Shown here piece by piece: positions 1-11,771 of a stretch of DNA of 64,000 nucleotides. The stretch's first letter is position 1. Each line of letters starts with the position of its first letter. A program made the position numbers and the translations under genes. The notes beneath the pieces are model-generated. The model searched no databases. It was not told the DNA's origin and saw nothing but the letters and a program-made list of their open reading frames with translations. This DNA is from Neovahlkampfia damariscottae. Taxonomy: Eukaryota > Heterolobosea > Selenaionea > Neovahlkampfiida > Neovahlkampfiidae. The stretch spans positions 62,001-126,000 of the forward strand of contig JABLTG010000021.1 in assembly GCA_016618085.1 (NCBI GenBank), in the 5' to 3' direction.

Positions 1-1029
1 TCATTGGGTTTTAATCAAATCAAAAACCTTCCAGAAGAGTTTTTTAACTATTGTCCACATCTTACAGAATTAGATGTTTGTTGGAATAACTTGGAAAATC
101 TTCCAAAATCACTGGACTTATTGGTCAAATTGCAATATCTTCACTTGGGTGGAAATAAGTTAAAAGATGACGCAATTGAGTCATTTTCTAAAATTGAACA
201 TCATTTAAAGCAATTAATATTATCAGACAATGAATTTAAAGAGATCCCAAAATATGAAGAAAGATATGCAAAATTGAGAGAATGTATTCAAAATCAAGAT
301 TCAGATAAAAAAGTTGGTGAAGCTGAAATGATTGGAAAACGATCATCATCAGAAGACTCAATGGTTATTGAAGAAAATTTTGATGATAATAGTTCTTTAT
401 TTGCTGTATTTGATGGTCATGGTGGATCAATGGCTTCTAAACTTTGTGCACAAAGATTGAGACTTTTAACAAAAGATAATTTATCAAAATCAAAAGATGA
501 ATCATTTGAAGAAGTATTTTCAATTTTAGAAAAAGAAGTCTGTGATAAATGTCCAAAATCTGAAGGAACTACAGCTACAGTTGTTTACATCAAAGACAAT
601 GAATTGACATGTTCAAACGTTGGAGATTCAAGATCCATTATTTGTTCAAAAGAAAAATCAAAACAGATTTCAATTGAACATAAACCAACATTCAGAAATG
701 AACATCAAAGAATCCGAAAAATTGATGGATATGTCACAAAAGATTCTCGTGTGGAAGGTATAATTGCAGTCAGTCGATCATTGGGTGATTTGACTTTAAA
801 AAAATATCTTTCAAGCATTCCAGACATCTTAACAACTAAAATTGAACAGGAAGATGAATATATTATCATATGTTGTGATGGTGTTTGGGATGTTTTGAAT
901 AATGAAGAAGTAAGAGAAATTGTAAATCCAAAATATGATTGCAATCAAAATGCAAGAAGATTAAGAGATTGTGCATTTGCTTTAGGATCAACTGATAATA
1001 TATCATCTATTGTAATAAAATTAAAATAA
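1..1029 (+). CDS. LRR-PP2C protein phosphatase, 5' end outside window
   Basis: The frame is open at the left edge, so the N-terminus is missing. Counting from the codon at base 4, residues 1-85 are leucine-rich repeats (NLPEEFFNYCPHLTELDV type). A PP2C-type Mg/Mn serine/threonine phosphatase fills residues 105-341. The metal-site signatures are present: VFDGHGG (Asp at residue 137), NVGDSRS, AVSRSLGD, IICCDGVWDVL and STDNIS near the end. Such LRR-PP2C fusions occur in protists and fungi, and the LRRs probably choose substrates. The catalytic residues look intact, so I expect an active enzyme. Its stop codon lies one base from the stop of the convergent gene. No intron is needed in the visible part. 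Confidence 0.9.
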   Translation, partial: SLGFNQIKNLPEEFFNYCPHLTELDVCWNNLENLPKSLDLLVKLQYLHLGGNKLKDDAIESFSKIEHHLKQLILSDNEFKEIPKYEERYAKLRECIQNQDSDKKVGEAEMIGKRSSSEDSMVIEENFDDNSSLFAVFDGHGGSMASKLCAQRLRLLTKDNLSKSKDESFEEVFSILEKEVCDKCPKSEGTTATVVYIKDNELTCSNVGDSRSIICSKEKSKQISIEHKPTFRNEHQRIRKIDGYVTKDSRVEGIIAVSRSLGDLTLKKYLSSIPDILTTKIEQEDEYIIICCDGVWDVLNNEEVREIVNPKYDCNQNARRLRDCAFALGSTDNISSIVIKLK

Positions 1030-1030
1030 T

Positions 1031-2866
1031 TTATTCTTCAAAATATGAATTTCCAATAAATTCACGTAACAATGAATCAGATGGAACAAATTCATCTGGT
1101 ATTTCTTCAAAATCATCAAGAAATTGAATCAAGTATCTGGCATCTTGATAACATTTTTCATCAACTTTTACTGTTTTCAATAATGGAATTAAGTAAACTT
1201 TCAAAACAGAAAATTCATAATCTAAACTGGAATTGAAAATAAAATTTGCTTCATCCCTTAAAAATATCAGTTTAGAATAAAATTTGAATTTGAATACATG
1301 TATGGAAAGATATATTTATGTTCACTTCTTCTTACACTTTTCCATTGAGTGAAAGTTTGTTGTGGTGATGAACCACGATATTTGAAATCTCTTACTAATC
1401 TTCTGCATAATCTATTGGTGGAATTTGAAACAAATCTTTTTTCATCAATATTTAATTGACTGAATGCAGATGCAAATATCTTGTATTTATTATCAGAATC
1501 TATTTTAGCTGTTAATTTTTCATTTAAACAATGAATTCCTTCCATAACAATCATTGAATCTTTTGATTGTAATTTCATTTCTCTAAATTGAAGTTCTCTA
1601 GGTTTACCTTCTTTAAAATCATAAATAGGTGCTTTTACAGTTTTTCCTTCCATTAATTCTCCTAAATGTTGATTTAACAAATCAATTCTTATTGATGAAA
1701 TATCATCAAAATCTAAACTTCCATCATCATTAAATTTCATTTCAGAATGTGGTCTAAATATTTAGAAATTTGAAAAAAAAATACTTAAAATAATCATCTA
1801 CAGATAACATTAATGGTTTCATTCCCCTTGTTTCTAATTGATTGCATAAAGTTGTAGCGAATGTAGTTTTACCACTTGCTGATGGTCCAGCAATTAAAAT
1901 TAATCTAAAATTTGAATTTTTTTGATAATTTGACATATAATCAGTTGCAATTTCACTAATTTTTTGCAAATGTTTTGCATGACATAGTGTGATAAAGTGC
2001 TTTATTTTTTTTCCACTATTTTCATGAATAGCATTGTTCAATTTTCCTGCACAATCTAAGTCTAACTTTTCACCCCATTCATCTTTAATTGTTTAAATAA
2101 GTTTGTTTTCAATTTTACTGGATTCTCTATAAAGGGGTATTAATGATTGGTTAAAATAATCAATATTATGTAAGTCTAATTTCTTTGGATATGTGAATAA
2201 AATACCATGATCATGAGGTGTAATTTGATAATCTATAGGTAAAATACCAGTTGAATATACTAATGGTGTACAAAATAATTGATAATAATCATTACAAGAA
2301 TTAACATGAACTTCTGAATCATTTTTTGATTTTATCAATTCACAAGCATAGTTCTGGTGTTTTTGATTACCAAAGTATTCAATTGCATCTTGAAAAATAA
2401 TATGTTCTTCGTGAATTACTAAATCTTGAGATATCAAAGAATCCATTTTTTCTTTTAATCCATCTGTGAATTGTTGTGAAAATTTTTTATCAAAATTTGA
2501 AATTTCTAAAAAGTATCCTTGTCCTAATTGATGTTCAGCTGTCAATGTATGCTTTTTTGAATCGAATTCTTGGTCCACTACCATTCCAAAAAGAAACATA
2601 TATGATGCAAGGTAAATAAATGTAGCAGCATCATCATTTTCAAGCGTTATAGGTTTTATTTCCGCTTTTGAAACAAATAATGAGTGATGAAGTGAAAATA
2701 AATTTTTGTTCACTAAAAAACCAACTACATTCATATCTTTGAATTCTGAATCATCCAATAGAGTTACTAATGAAGTATGTTTTGGATAGTTTACAACTTT
2801 TCCACTTGGAAATTTAACTGCTGTTTCTTTACAAATTTTTGTCGTTTCTTTGATTAGTTTGTTCAT
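1031..2866 (-). CDS. TGS-domain uridine kinase-like P-loop protein
   Basis: Four exons join to 575 aa. The introns are about 36 bases near 2083, then 1754-1784 and 1257-1297; the total is a multiple of three. The N-terminus resembles a TGS domain followed by a ThrRS-like second domain (FYLEISNF and YYQLFCTPLVYSTGILPI regions). A phosphoribulokinase/uridine-kinase P-loop (AGPSASGKTTFA), an SVDDYFKP switch and an EGIHCLN strand follow, then the C-terminal VRRSEHKYIFPYMDEANF block. This layout is known mainly from bacterial uridine kinase-like proteins; the true substrate is uncertain. The frame first opens at TTG, but the first ATG (2866) directly follows a CCAAT box, so I start there. Confidence 0.85.
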
Positions 2867-2946
2867 TGGTTGAAAAAATCTCCATTTTTGGATAAATATA
2901 CAGACTTCCAATGGACAACATGATATTTCATGAATTTGAAATGTTT

Positions 2947-5900
2947 TTATTTATCAAAATCCAAAATTGGTACTTTTCGTTTTGAATCATCAAAACTAAC
3001 TTCTTTCACTTCTTCTTCAATAATAACTTTTGGAGATTCAGCCTTTGATTTTATGGATGAACTCTTTTTTGATAAATTTGAAATTGAAAATCGAAATGAT
3101 TTCCTTGGACTAATTTTACCATCAGAACCATCATCTTTTCTGTACCTCTGTGACTCTGGTGGACTTGTTTTTGAATACAAATTAAATTTCGAAGATAATC
3201 TCGCATTTACTTTTTGTTGTGATAATCTTCTTGATGATTCTTTTCTTAATAAACTTGAAGAAGGAGTTGTATTTTCTGATTTAGATATTGATTTATTTTC
3301 ACCATAAAATTTACTTTCTCTATATTTATTTTGATAATTTCCAAGTTTTTTTTCAATTGCTAAAACACAATCATCAAATAATTCCATTGGACATTCAGAT
3401 AATTCAAACAATGATTTCTCAATATTTAAAATATATTTCTTTTCCAAATCAATTTTACAAAAAGGTGAATTTAAATTCAAAAATTCATCAAAAATATCAC
3501 AACCTAATTTCAAACGATCCTTCTCTGAAAAGACATATTTGTATTTAATTTCTATAACCTCCCAAAATAATAAATCAGTTAATAAATTTTCTTCTTGACA
3601 AAATTCTTTAAAATTTTCTCTTTCTGATTCATTTTCTAATAAAATTCTAAATTCAGATTTCAAAAAAGAAACATATCTTGATTTATCAAATTTGATTAAT
3701 TCATCAATATAAAGATTTGATATTTCAATATCATTAAGATGTTTTAAATAAACCATTGAATTTCTCATTGAAATACCTTTTGAAATCATTATAAATGCAA
3801 TAATGAAAATTAAAGAAAATTGTTTTCCACCATCTGAACAAAATAATGTATCACCTGAATTTTGTTGAACAAAATCTTTAACTTGAATAAAATAATCTTG
3901 AAAATCAATACTTTTTCCAATAGCCTCAAAAACATTGATTATTTTATGATTCAAACTTTTTGGATGTTGAATTCTAATATTATAATTTGAATCTTCAATT
4001 AACCAAAGAATATTTGAAATTTCATTTTTTTTTATAATCGTTAAATTATTTGCAATTCCAATTGAACCAATCCAAACTGAATCAAGTATTTTAATTGGAT
4101 GTTCAAAGAAATTTAAAAAATTAATTTTATGAAATGAAATCCAATTTAAAATGTCATTTGGTAAATTATCTAAATTTGAATTATTAATCATTGAAAGATT
4201 ATCTAAATTTGTTAATTTTACAATTGAATTTGGTAATCTTTGTATTTCATTATCATTCAAATTTAAGTTTCTTAATCTTTTCAATTTTGATATTTTATTA
4301 TCTAAATTTGTTAATAAATTTCCATGAAAATCTAAATCTTTTAGAATAACACATTCAAATATTCCTTTGTTTATTGAAGTAAATCGATTTTCTGATAAAT
4401 TTAAAATCTTTAAATTTTTTAATTTTTGAAATCCTTTTGGTAAATTTGTTAAATAATTATTTGATAAATTTAAATAATTCAAATCTTTCATTGTATCTAA
4501 TTTTGTAATTTCATTTAAATTATTATAATTTAATTGTAATTCAATCAATTGATTCAAATTTTCAAAATCTTTTGGTAATTTTTGAATTTTGTTAAAAGAT
4601 AAATTTAAATATTTCAATTTTATTAATTGTGAGAAATTTGAATGTATTGATTTTATTTGATTTTTTGATAAATTTAAAAAAGTTAAATTGTCAAATTCAT
4701 CAATTGCTTCTGTTATAATTTCAATTTCATTTCCAAATAAATCTATTTTTTCAATTGAATTTGAACCAATATATGTTGGAACATCTGTAATTTTATTTTC
4801 TCTTGCAGAAACATATTTCAAAGAATTTGCATTATTTTCAAGAAATTGTGAAATATCTTTGAATTTACAATTGTCTAATATCAAATTTTCAATTCCATCA
4901 ATGATCACTGGTGGTATTGAAGAAATTGAATTTTTTGATAAATTTAATTCAATTAATTTCAAATACATTAAACTTTTTGGAAATTTTATAATACTACAAT
5001 TTGATATATTCAAATAACGTAATTGTTTTAAATCAGATATTTTTGTTGGAACATCTCCAATTTCATTGGATGATAAATTCAATGATTCAATAGACTCTAA
5101 TTCAAATAATACATAAGGAAATTGTTGAATTCCATTTGATGATAAATTTAATTTCTTCAAAACTTTTGAAATATTGTTTGAACTTTTTTTTGATAAAAAT
5201 GATTTTGAATGTTCATCTTTACTTATTTTTGATTGTAAATCTGAAATAGTTGATGATAATGAATCTCTAATTGAATCTCTTGTTTGAAAGAAAGATGTTC
5301 CCGATTTCATTTTCTTTTCACTTTGATTTCCGGATCTAGGTGATATCAGTGCTGTTAAATCCATTGATTTTCTAACTTCAGGTGATTCAAAATTGATTTT
5401 ATTGAATGAAAGATCAACTTCTTCTAAACTTTTTGATGAGTTTAATTCAGTTGGCCATTTCTTAAATTCATTTCTTGAAAGTGATATTTTTTTCAATTTT
5501 GTTAATTTAAACAGTTTATTTGGTGCGGATTGAAGTTGATTTTCACTTAAATCAACTTCAATTAAATTTGTTAATGATTCTAAATTTCCAGGTGGTTCTT
5601 TTAATCCATTATTTCTCAGTGATAAAATAGTCAACTTTGATAAATTATTTGAAGGAATAGAAGTTAAATTATGACCATATAAAATGATAGAATTCAACCA
5701 AACATTATTTTTAAACAACTTTAAAAATTAAAATAATTGAATTATAATATTACATTTTGTAAATTTTTTTTTCCAAATTTGACTCTTTCATTTTCCCTCA
5801 ACGTCAAATTTAAATCAATTTTTTGTGTTGAATCATTTGATTTTAATACATCTTGTGAACTAAAATCAGATTTCAAAATTGAACAAATTTCAAATTTATC

Positions 5901-6901
5901 AGATTTCAAAGCAACATCAAAAGCAGTTTGTTTATAATTATCTAATATTTCTATATCAATTCCACATTCAATTAACATTTTCATTGATTTCAATTTATCA
6001 AAAATAGAACAATAATGAAGAGCTGTTTTACCATCAATATCTTTTGAATTGATTAAATTCAAATATTCTTCTTTATCTAAAAATGTTTTCAAAAATGGTA
6101 TGACTTCCATGTGATCTGAAAATACAGCTTTATGAATAATTGTTTGATTCTTCTCTTCTATAGCTTTTGGATCGGCTTTTTTATTCAAAAGATATTGAAC
6201 CATTTGTAAATGAGAACAAGAATAAATTGAGTCTTGTGTTCTTGATTTGTTTAATGATTTTAATAAAGGTGTTTGGCCTGAGCTATCTTTTGCATTTATT
6301 CTAACACCTTCTTTTTTTAAAATCCAATTTACAGCACTGATATTTCCTTGAGAGCTTGCTATATGAAGGCATGTTTCTCCATTGGACCTTTTGAAATTGA
6401 TATCTGTTTTGTACAACATTAGTAATTGAGCAATTTTAAAATTTGGTGAAGATTTCTCAAAACATAAGTGAATCGCTGCGTGACCATCATTATCTCGAAG
6501 ATTGACTGAAAGAAAATTAAAAAAAAAAAAGTGTCACACTGTTGGCTCCATATTTTAATAAAACCTCTGATGACTCAATGTGACCTAATGAACATGCAAA
6601 GTGTAATGGCGTTTGATGATTTTTATTCAAAGAATCTACGTTGGAACCTTTTGAGTTTTTAATTTTAAAAATTAGAATTACCTGATTCTATTAGTATCTG
6701 AAGTATTTCATAATTATTAGAGCTGGCGGCAAAATGAACTAAAGAATTTTCCGTTGATGGATCTTTCATTTGACAAAGTTTTTCCAAGTCAGCTTCATTT
6801 TTCTTCATGTATTCATGAAGTTCTTCAGAATCATAGACATCATCTATAACTCTTTGAATTTCAGTGAAAAACTTCAAAAGTTTTTCATCTACTCCGACCA
6901 T
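2947..6901 (-). CDS. Ankyrin-LRR-pseudophosphatase-RGS multidomain protein
   Basis: Four exons join through introns 6648-6681, 6506-6539 and 5719-5753, giving 3852 coding bases or 1283 aa. Residues about 60-340 are ankyrin repeats (GETCLHIA, GKTALHYC). Residues about 365-890 hold some twenty LRRs. Near 940-1045 is a dual-specificity phosphatase-like fold in which the CX5R loop reads FCSDGGKQFS: the Cys is at residue 987 but Gln replaces the catalytic Arg, so it is probably inactive. An RGS domain (FKEFCQEENLLTDLLFWEV to YRESKFY) spans about 1055-1165, followed by a Ser/Lys-rich tail. RGS domains accelerate GTP hydrolysis by G-alpha, so this is likely a G-protein signalling scaffold. The separate-looking LRR frame opens only at TTG, which supports the fusion. 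Confidence 0.85.
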
Positions 6902-7088
6902 AACGACAAACAGTGATCCAATGAAATTGACTAGACAAATTTAGGAAAATTAAACTTCCGTTTTGAGTGAAAAGGGAAAGACTCGAGGTTTAAATATTTT
7001 CTGTATGAAATTTAAATTCAGCAGTTAAAATATTCTGACAAAGGTTCGGAGTTTTACATTTTTTATCCAATAGTTAATCTCTCACGAA
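6902..7088. promoter_or_regulatory. Shared divergent promoter, ANK-RGS gene and GCH1
   Basis: The 187-base gap between two divergent starts holds a CCAAT pentamer at 6918-6922, 17 bases upstream of the minus-strand ATG, and another at 7067-7071, 18 bases upstream of the plus-strand ATG. The same spacing recurs through the window, so I read these as core promoter elements. Confidence 0.6.
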
Positions 7089-7792
7089 ATGCTCCGAAAA
7101 TGCTTCAATAAACTCTCAAAACAAAAACTGAAATGTTTTTCAACAAAAGAAAATAATGATAAAACCTTGTTAGAACTTGAAAATAATTTTAAAAACATCT
7201 TAAAATTGATCGGAGAAGATCCAAATAGAGAAGGACTTTTAAAAACACCAAAGAGAGCAGCAGAAGCATTATTATTCTTCACAAAAGGATATAAACAATC
7301 AACAGATGAATTAATAAACAATGCAATTTTTCAAGAAAACCATGATGAAATGGTTATCGTAAAAAACATTGAAATTTATTCAATGTGTGAACATCATTTA
7401 GTACCATTTTATGGAAAGTGTCATATTGGATATATACCAGATGGTAAAGTAATAGGACTGTCAAAATTAGCAAGAATTGCTGAACTGTACTATTTTTAAT
7501 TTTTTGAATTTTTTCTTTTCAGGTTCGCAAGAAGACTTCAAGTTCAAGAAAGATTAACAAGACAAATTACTGAAGCAATTGATGAAAATTTAAATCCAAA
7601 AGGTGTTGCTTGTGTCATTGAAGCTCAACATATGTGTATGATTTCAAGAGGAGTTCAAAAACCAGGAACATCAACAATGTAAAAATTGAAAAGAAAAATT
7701 AACATTTTTTTGAAAATAGAACTTCATCAGTTTTAGGTGCTTTTAAAGAAGATCCAAAAACAAGATCTGAATTCTTTTCACATTTAAAATAA
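7089..7792 (+). CDS. FOLE: GTP cyclohydrolase I
   Basis: Three exons (introns 7487-7522 and 7679-7719) give 208 aa. The enzyme converts GTP to dihydroneopterin triphosphate, the first step of folate or tetrahydrobiopterin synthesis. Family signatures are [10 protein letters not shown] with the zinc-binding Cys and His, [23 protein letters not shown] and the second zinc Cys in [11 protein letters not shown]. The terminal [11 protein letters not shown] matches the family end. Residues 1-22 ([20 protein letters not shown]) are basic and hydroxylated without acidic residues, as in a mitochondrial presequence; this is unusual for GCH1 and is an inference. The stop is one base from that of the convergent ICMT gene. 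Confidence 0.96.
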
Positions 7793-7793
7793 A

Positions 7794-8530
7794 TTATTTA
7801 ATGAATGGAATTCCTATAGGAACACTTTTTGCGTAATCATGATACTTTTCACCAAATTGTTCAACAAGAGTAGATTCTTCATATTCTATCCTCATTCTAA
7901 AAAAGTACCAACTTGCGTATGACCATGTACAAATTGAAATTGGGTTCATCAAAGTGATTTGAATGGCAATACACCACCAGAACCAACCGAAATAACTTGG
8001 ATGTCTTAAATATCCATAAATTCCATGTGTAACTAATTCATGATCTTTTCTTGCACTACTTTCAATTTGATGATTGAAGTTAGAAGCAGCAGTATACCTT
8101 GAAAAAAATTTATTTTTTTTTTTGAAAATTCTTACATAGAAAGTGTTCTAATTGATTGTCCGATAAACATTATTAAAATACCAAAATATACAACAGGTTT
8201 CCATGCCTTCATTTGTGGAAAGAAATAAAGTTCAATGAAATATTCACCAAAACCTGTCACAAATGCATAAAAATATTCTTTTGAGTGGTTAAAAAGAAAC
8301 GAATGATATGTTAACTCTTGATGTCGAAATATTGCTACAAAAGTATATTCCCAAAAATGAAAGAATGAAACAAATGCTATTACAATTCCAAAGTCAAACA
8401 TTTTTGAAAAGAAAAATAACATTAAACCAGCACCAAAAACTATACCATTTGCATATGATAATAATACAGCTATACCGTTTCCTGTTTCTTTAGTATAAGC
8501 AGGTGAGTTATGAACAAAGTTGTTGAACAT
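7794..8530 (-). CDS. ICMT: Protein-S-isoprenylcysteine O-methyltransferase
   Basis: Two exons (intron 8098-8135) give 232 aa, about the size of Ste14/ICMT. It methylates the C-terminal prenylcysteine of CAAX proteins such as Ras and Rho GTPases at the ER membrane. Several hydrophobic helices fill the first exon. The catalytic C-terminal block reads HELVTHGIYGYLRHPSYFGW followed by RIEYEESTLVEQFGEKYHDY, the canonical SAM-binding and Arg-Glu-Glu motif of the family. The start is the ATG just downstream of ATTGG (8537-8541). Nothing looks degenerate. Confidence 0.95.
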
Positions 8531-8616
8531 TTGTTGATTGGATGAAGTACTTTTTCGTCCAATCAGTTTTTTTTTATAACATGGAGTTTTTGGTTGGAAA
8601 ACGAAAATTTTAAAAA
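8531..8616. promoter_or_regulatory. Shared divergent promoter, ICMT and coiled-coil gene
   Basis: An 86-base interval with ATTGG at 8537-8541 and CCAAT at 8559-8563, facing the two divergent ATGs. A short ATG frame at 8581 ends after ten codons and would be an upstream ORF if it is transcribed. Confidence 0.55.
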
Positions 8617-9054
8617 ATGAAAATTACGAATCAACGAGTACAAGGAATCAAAAAACAAAAAAGAGATCAAATGAATCAATTAAATCTTGAACTAAAAACA
8701 GGAGCTAGTAATTTTAGGGAAACTCTTAAAGAAACGGACAAAAAAAACGAAGAAACAACAAGAGTCATTTTCGTAAATTTTCTAACGAAATAGGAATCAT
8801 ATGAACGTCTTAGTATCTTAAAGGAATATATTGAAGAAAACTACGAACTACAATCAAAAAAAGTTCAAAAAAATTTTGCTTCCATTGAAGAAAATCTTAA
8901 AACTATGGAAGAAGAAATGGCTCAACCAAGAGCTGAACAAGAATTCATGTACAATAATATTCAAAAGAAATTCTTTAATCAAATTAAATCAGTTCATGAT
9001 TCATATTCCGAATATGTAATCAATCGTAATAGTCCAAATAAAAATAAATTTTAA
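8617..9054 (+). CDS. Small coiled-coil protein, unknown
   Basis: The two exons give about 138 aa. The frame is broken by TAG unless a very short intron is removed: GTAAATTTTCTAACGAAATAG, 21 bases, with a CTAAC branch-like motif. An alternative donor nine bases upstream gives a 30-base intron; both keep frame. The protein is highly charged and heptad-like (KKQKRDQMNQLNLELK, ENLKTMEEEMAQPRAEQ), which suggests a single long coiled coil with no enzyme motif. I do not recognise a family. Its stop codon overlaps that of the convergent gene by two bases. Confidence 0.7.
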
Positions 9055-10004
9055 TGATTCTCTTTATGAAACAATATATATTCATTTTTAGCAACTGTGC
9101 ATAATTTACCTAAAATTCCTTTTGATACAAGAATAACTTTTTTTTCTTGTTGGTCTAAAACCATTGTAAAGGTTTTAGTACAATCTTCTTTTTTTCCGCA
9201 TTGTAATTGACTTTTTTTACATTCAAGTAAATAATTTCTATTATCAAAACTATCAATCTTTTTGACAGTTCCGCAATACTCAACTTGACGAAATGTAAAT
9301 TCATTAGGAACTGCCCATTTAACTCGAATATAAAATGATGTGTCATTTAATTCTAAAAACAATGATGGTCTTAAACTATTTTCATCGTCTTAAATGTCAG
9401 TAAAATGATATCCAATTGTTTTCTTACGATGAATGTATATTCCTGAAAGTATTTCTGAATTTTCTGAATATTTTGGTAAACAATCAGGGAAATCTATTAA
9501 TCTTTCACTGTACCATTCATGACAAGTTGGTTTCCAACTCTCCAAAATTTTGTTTTCTTCCCAATCAATGATTGACAATGAAATATGTTTCACTGAAAAA
9601 GTAAAAAAAAAAAAATTCTCCGAACTATTATTTGACTCTAGATAGATCCAACTAGTACAGTTTTCGCATGAATAAAATTTTGTTTTGGCACTATGATACA
9701 TTTTTAAGTTTTCTTCACCTATTATTGTCAAATCATGAGTATGGATAGTAGCGATGAGATTAACACAACAACCAGTGGCTATTTAGAAACTATTTAATCA
9801 TTTATGATTATGTTTACCTTTTCTACATCTTTTACAATGACAATAATAAGAGGAAAGTGGTTTTTTTGAAATGACACTGATTTGCACAGCTCCACATGAG
9901 CATTTGCCACCTATGGTTTCTGTTCTTTTCTTTTTGAATTGTGGTGCTTCTTTGTTGTATCCTTCGATGCACAGAGAGGACGAGGACAAACACTTTCTAA
10001 TCAT
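9051..10004 (-). CDS. GFA/CENP-V-type zinc protein with long C-terminal extension
   Basis: Introns 9779-9817 and 9389-9427 join three exons to about 291 aa. A further 33-base in-frame T-rich stretch near 9600 may also be an intron. The first part carries the GFA/CENP-V zinc signature: GGKCSCGAVQI, YYCHCKRCRKATGCC and later YSCENCTSWIYLE, which would bind two zinc ions. Family members include glutathione-dependent formaldehyde-activating proteins; eukaryotic roles vary. The C-terminal 130 residues, including a Cys-containing ECKKSQLQCGKKEDC segment, are not recognised. The frame upstream opens at TTG (10079); I chose ATG 10004, which follows CCAAT/ATTGG elements at 10032 and 10056. Confidence 0.75.
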
Positions 10005-10180
10005 GGGTGTTTTTGTCTGTTGTGGAATGGACCAATCATTTTGTAATTTATTTTGATTGGATTCTTCAAAATTGCTCAATCTAGAAGTTTGTAGATTTTG
10101 TTATTCCATGAATTAAAAAAGTTGAAGAAAATAAATTTTTGAATTGGCGGAATTTAACAACCAATCAAATTATTTTCGAA
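10005..10180. promoter_or_regulatory. Shared divergent promoter with four CCAAT pentamers
   Basis: The interval between the GFA-like gene and the acidic-protein gene holds CCAAT at 10032-10036, ATTGG at 10056-10060, ATTGG at 10143-10147 (continuing as TTGGCGGAA, close to an E2F-type site) and CCAAT at 10161-10165, 16 bases before the plus-strand ATG. Confidence 0.55.
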
Positions 10181-11605
10181 ATGGAATCAAACTTTGGTGA
10201 AACGGATGAACTTTTTAAAAATTTACAAAAGCTAGGTAATACAAAACTAATATAAGCTTATCAAACCTTCACAAGGAATTGGAAATTCTACCAAAAAAAC
10301 TGAAACAAAAAAACCTGCAACTGAAAAAAAACTAGAAGAAGATATTTCTTCAGATGATGATTTAGAAATTGAAGTATTAACAAAAAAGATTGATAACTAA
10401 ATTAAAAGGGTGAAATATCAGAAAAAGACTTGGACTTGAAATCATTGGACGAATTAACAAAAAGAATTGGAAAAGAATTAGGTTCTAAATTTCAATTTCT
10501 AAACATTCTCGAAGGAACAACTGGATTCTTAAGTGATTCATCAGATGATGAAGATGAAGACGAAGATGAAGACGATGCTGAATTTAGAAGACAATTAATG
10601 GAAGAATTTCAAAGAATGAAATCAAATGAATCAGATGTACCAAAAAAAAGATTAAAACAAATTTATCTTCAACTTATGAAATCAGGAAGTAAAGACAAAA
10701 AAAAAAATTAATTTTTTTTTTTTCACACAGATTCCATTTTAAAAGACAAATCAGTGGCTGATCAATTTTTAACAAAATTAAATTCAGAAGAACTTGCAAA
10801 ATTAATGGAAATACTTCAAATGGATTCAGATGAAACCATAAAGTAAAAAAGAAAAAATTTAACATCAAAAATTAGATTCTTTAACAATGATCCTGAAGTG
10901 ATTGAAGTGATTAAATCAACATCTTCATTAATAGGAGGATCTAAAAACTCAAAGTAAACAACAAACTTTTTTTAAAACATATTTCTCCTAACAGAGGTTT
11001 ATGGAATGAATTGAATGATGAATTACTGGAAGAAGATGAAAAAGAATTGAGTTTAGATGAAATTAAAGAAAAACGTGAAAATGCATCATCTGAAGTTAAA
11101 AGAGCTTTAAAATTATTTGAAGAAAATATTCTTCATTATAGTCAAAATCCAAGTTTTTTTTTTGTTTTTTTTTAAATTTTCTTCAAGATGAATTGTTACA
11201 ATTGACTCAACAATTAAATTCAAAAGATGAATCTTTATTTTTAGAGATTATATTTCATCAGTATACACCTGAAAAAATGCAAGAAAAATTAGGAATGAAA
11301 CCAAAAGAAAAGGAAGAAAAATTGTAAAAAAAAAAAAAAATTCATTTTTTGTTTTAAAAGAAAAGTTGAAGATTTGAATGAGATTATGGATGCTGATTTA
11401 GTTTCACATGTTTTTAAAGAAGTTCTATCACATTTCAAAATTTATAAAAAAAATCCTCACAAATTTGACGGTAAGCGATTTGAGTTTTTTTTAAATAGTT
11501 ATTTTGTTAGCTTTGACAAATAGATTAAATGAATTTGAAAAGGCACAATTGGATTCTTTGGTGAAGGCATTTTGGGATGTGAAAACAGAAAATTTAAAAC
11601 TTTGA
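10181..11605 (+). CDS. Acidic multi-exon protein, unknown
   Basis: At least nine short exons separated by A/T-rich GT-AG introns join into one frame of roughly 370 aa that ends in TGA. Nearly every intron begins GTAAA or GTATT and many contain TTAAC shortly before the AG. The protein starts MESNFGETDELFKNLQKLG, has two acidic tracts (EEDISSDDDLEIE and a DSSDDEDEDEDEDD run near residue 90), and then a mostly helical region with LNSEELAKLMEIL and EKMQEKLGMKPKEKEEK. I see no catalytic motif and no family I can name. A chaperone or peroxisomal-import-like helical protein is conceivable but unproven. Confidence 0.7.
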
Positions 11606-11771
11606 AAATGAGATTTTGAAAGTGAACTTTATAGTTTAAGAAACTGAGAACTTAAAATATATTTCTTTCTTTTTGTTTTTATTTTTTATTTTTGACTCAC
11701 TAAAAATTCCAGTTGGAAGAATTGTTAATCAATATTTAATTCAGATTCTATGGACAAATCAAACAAATAAT

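Noticed and set aside
2085-2120. In-frame TAA in the uridine kinase gene as evidence for a reassigned stop codon
   Set aside because: A 36-base GT-AG intron (GTAAAATTG to TTAAAG) removes it and keeps frame; TAA and TGA end other genes normally.
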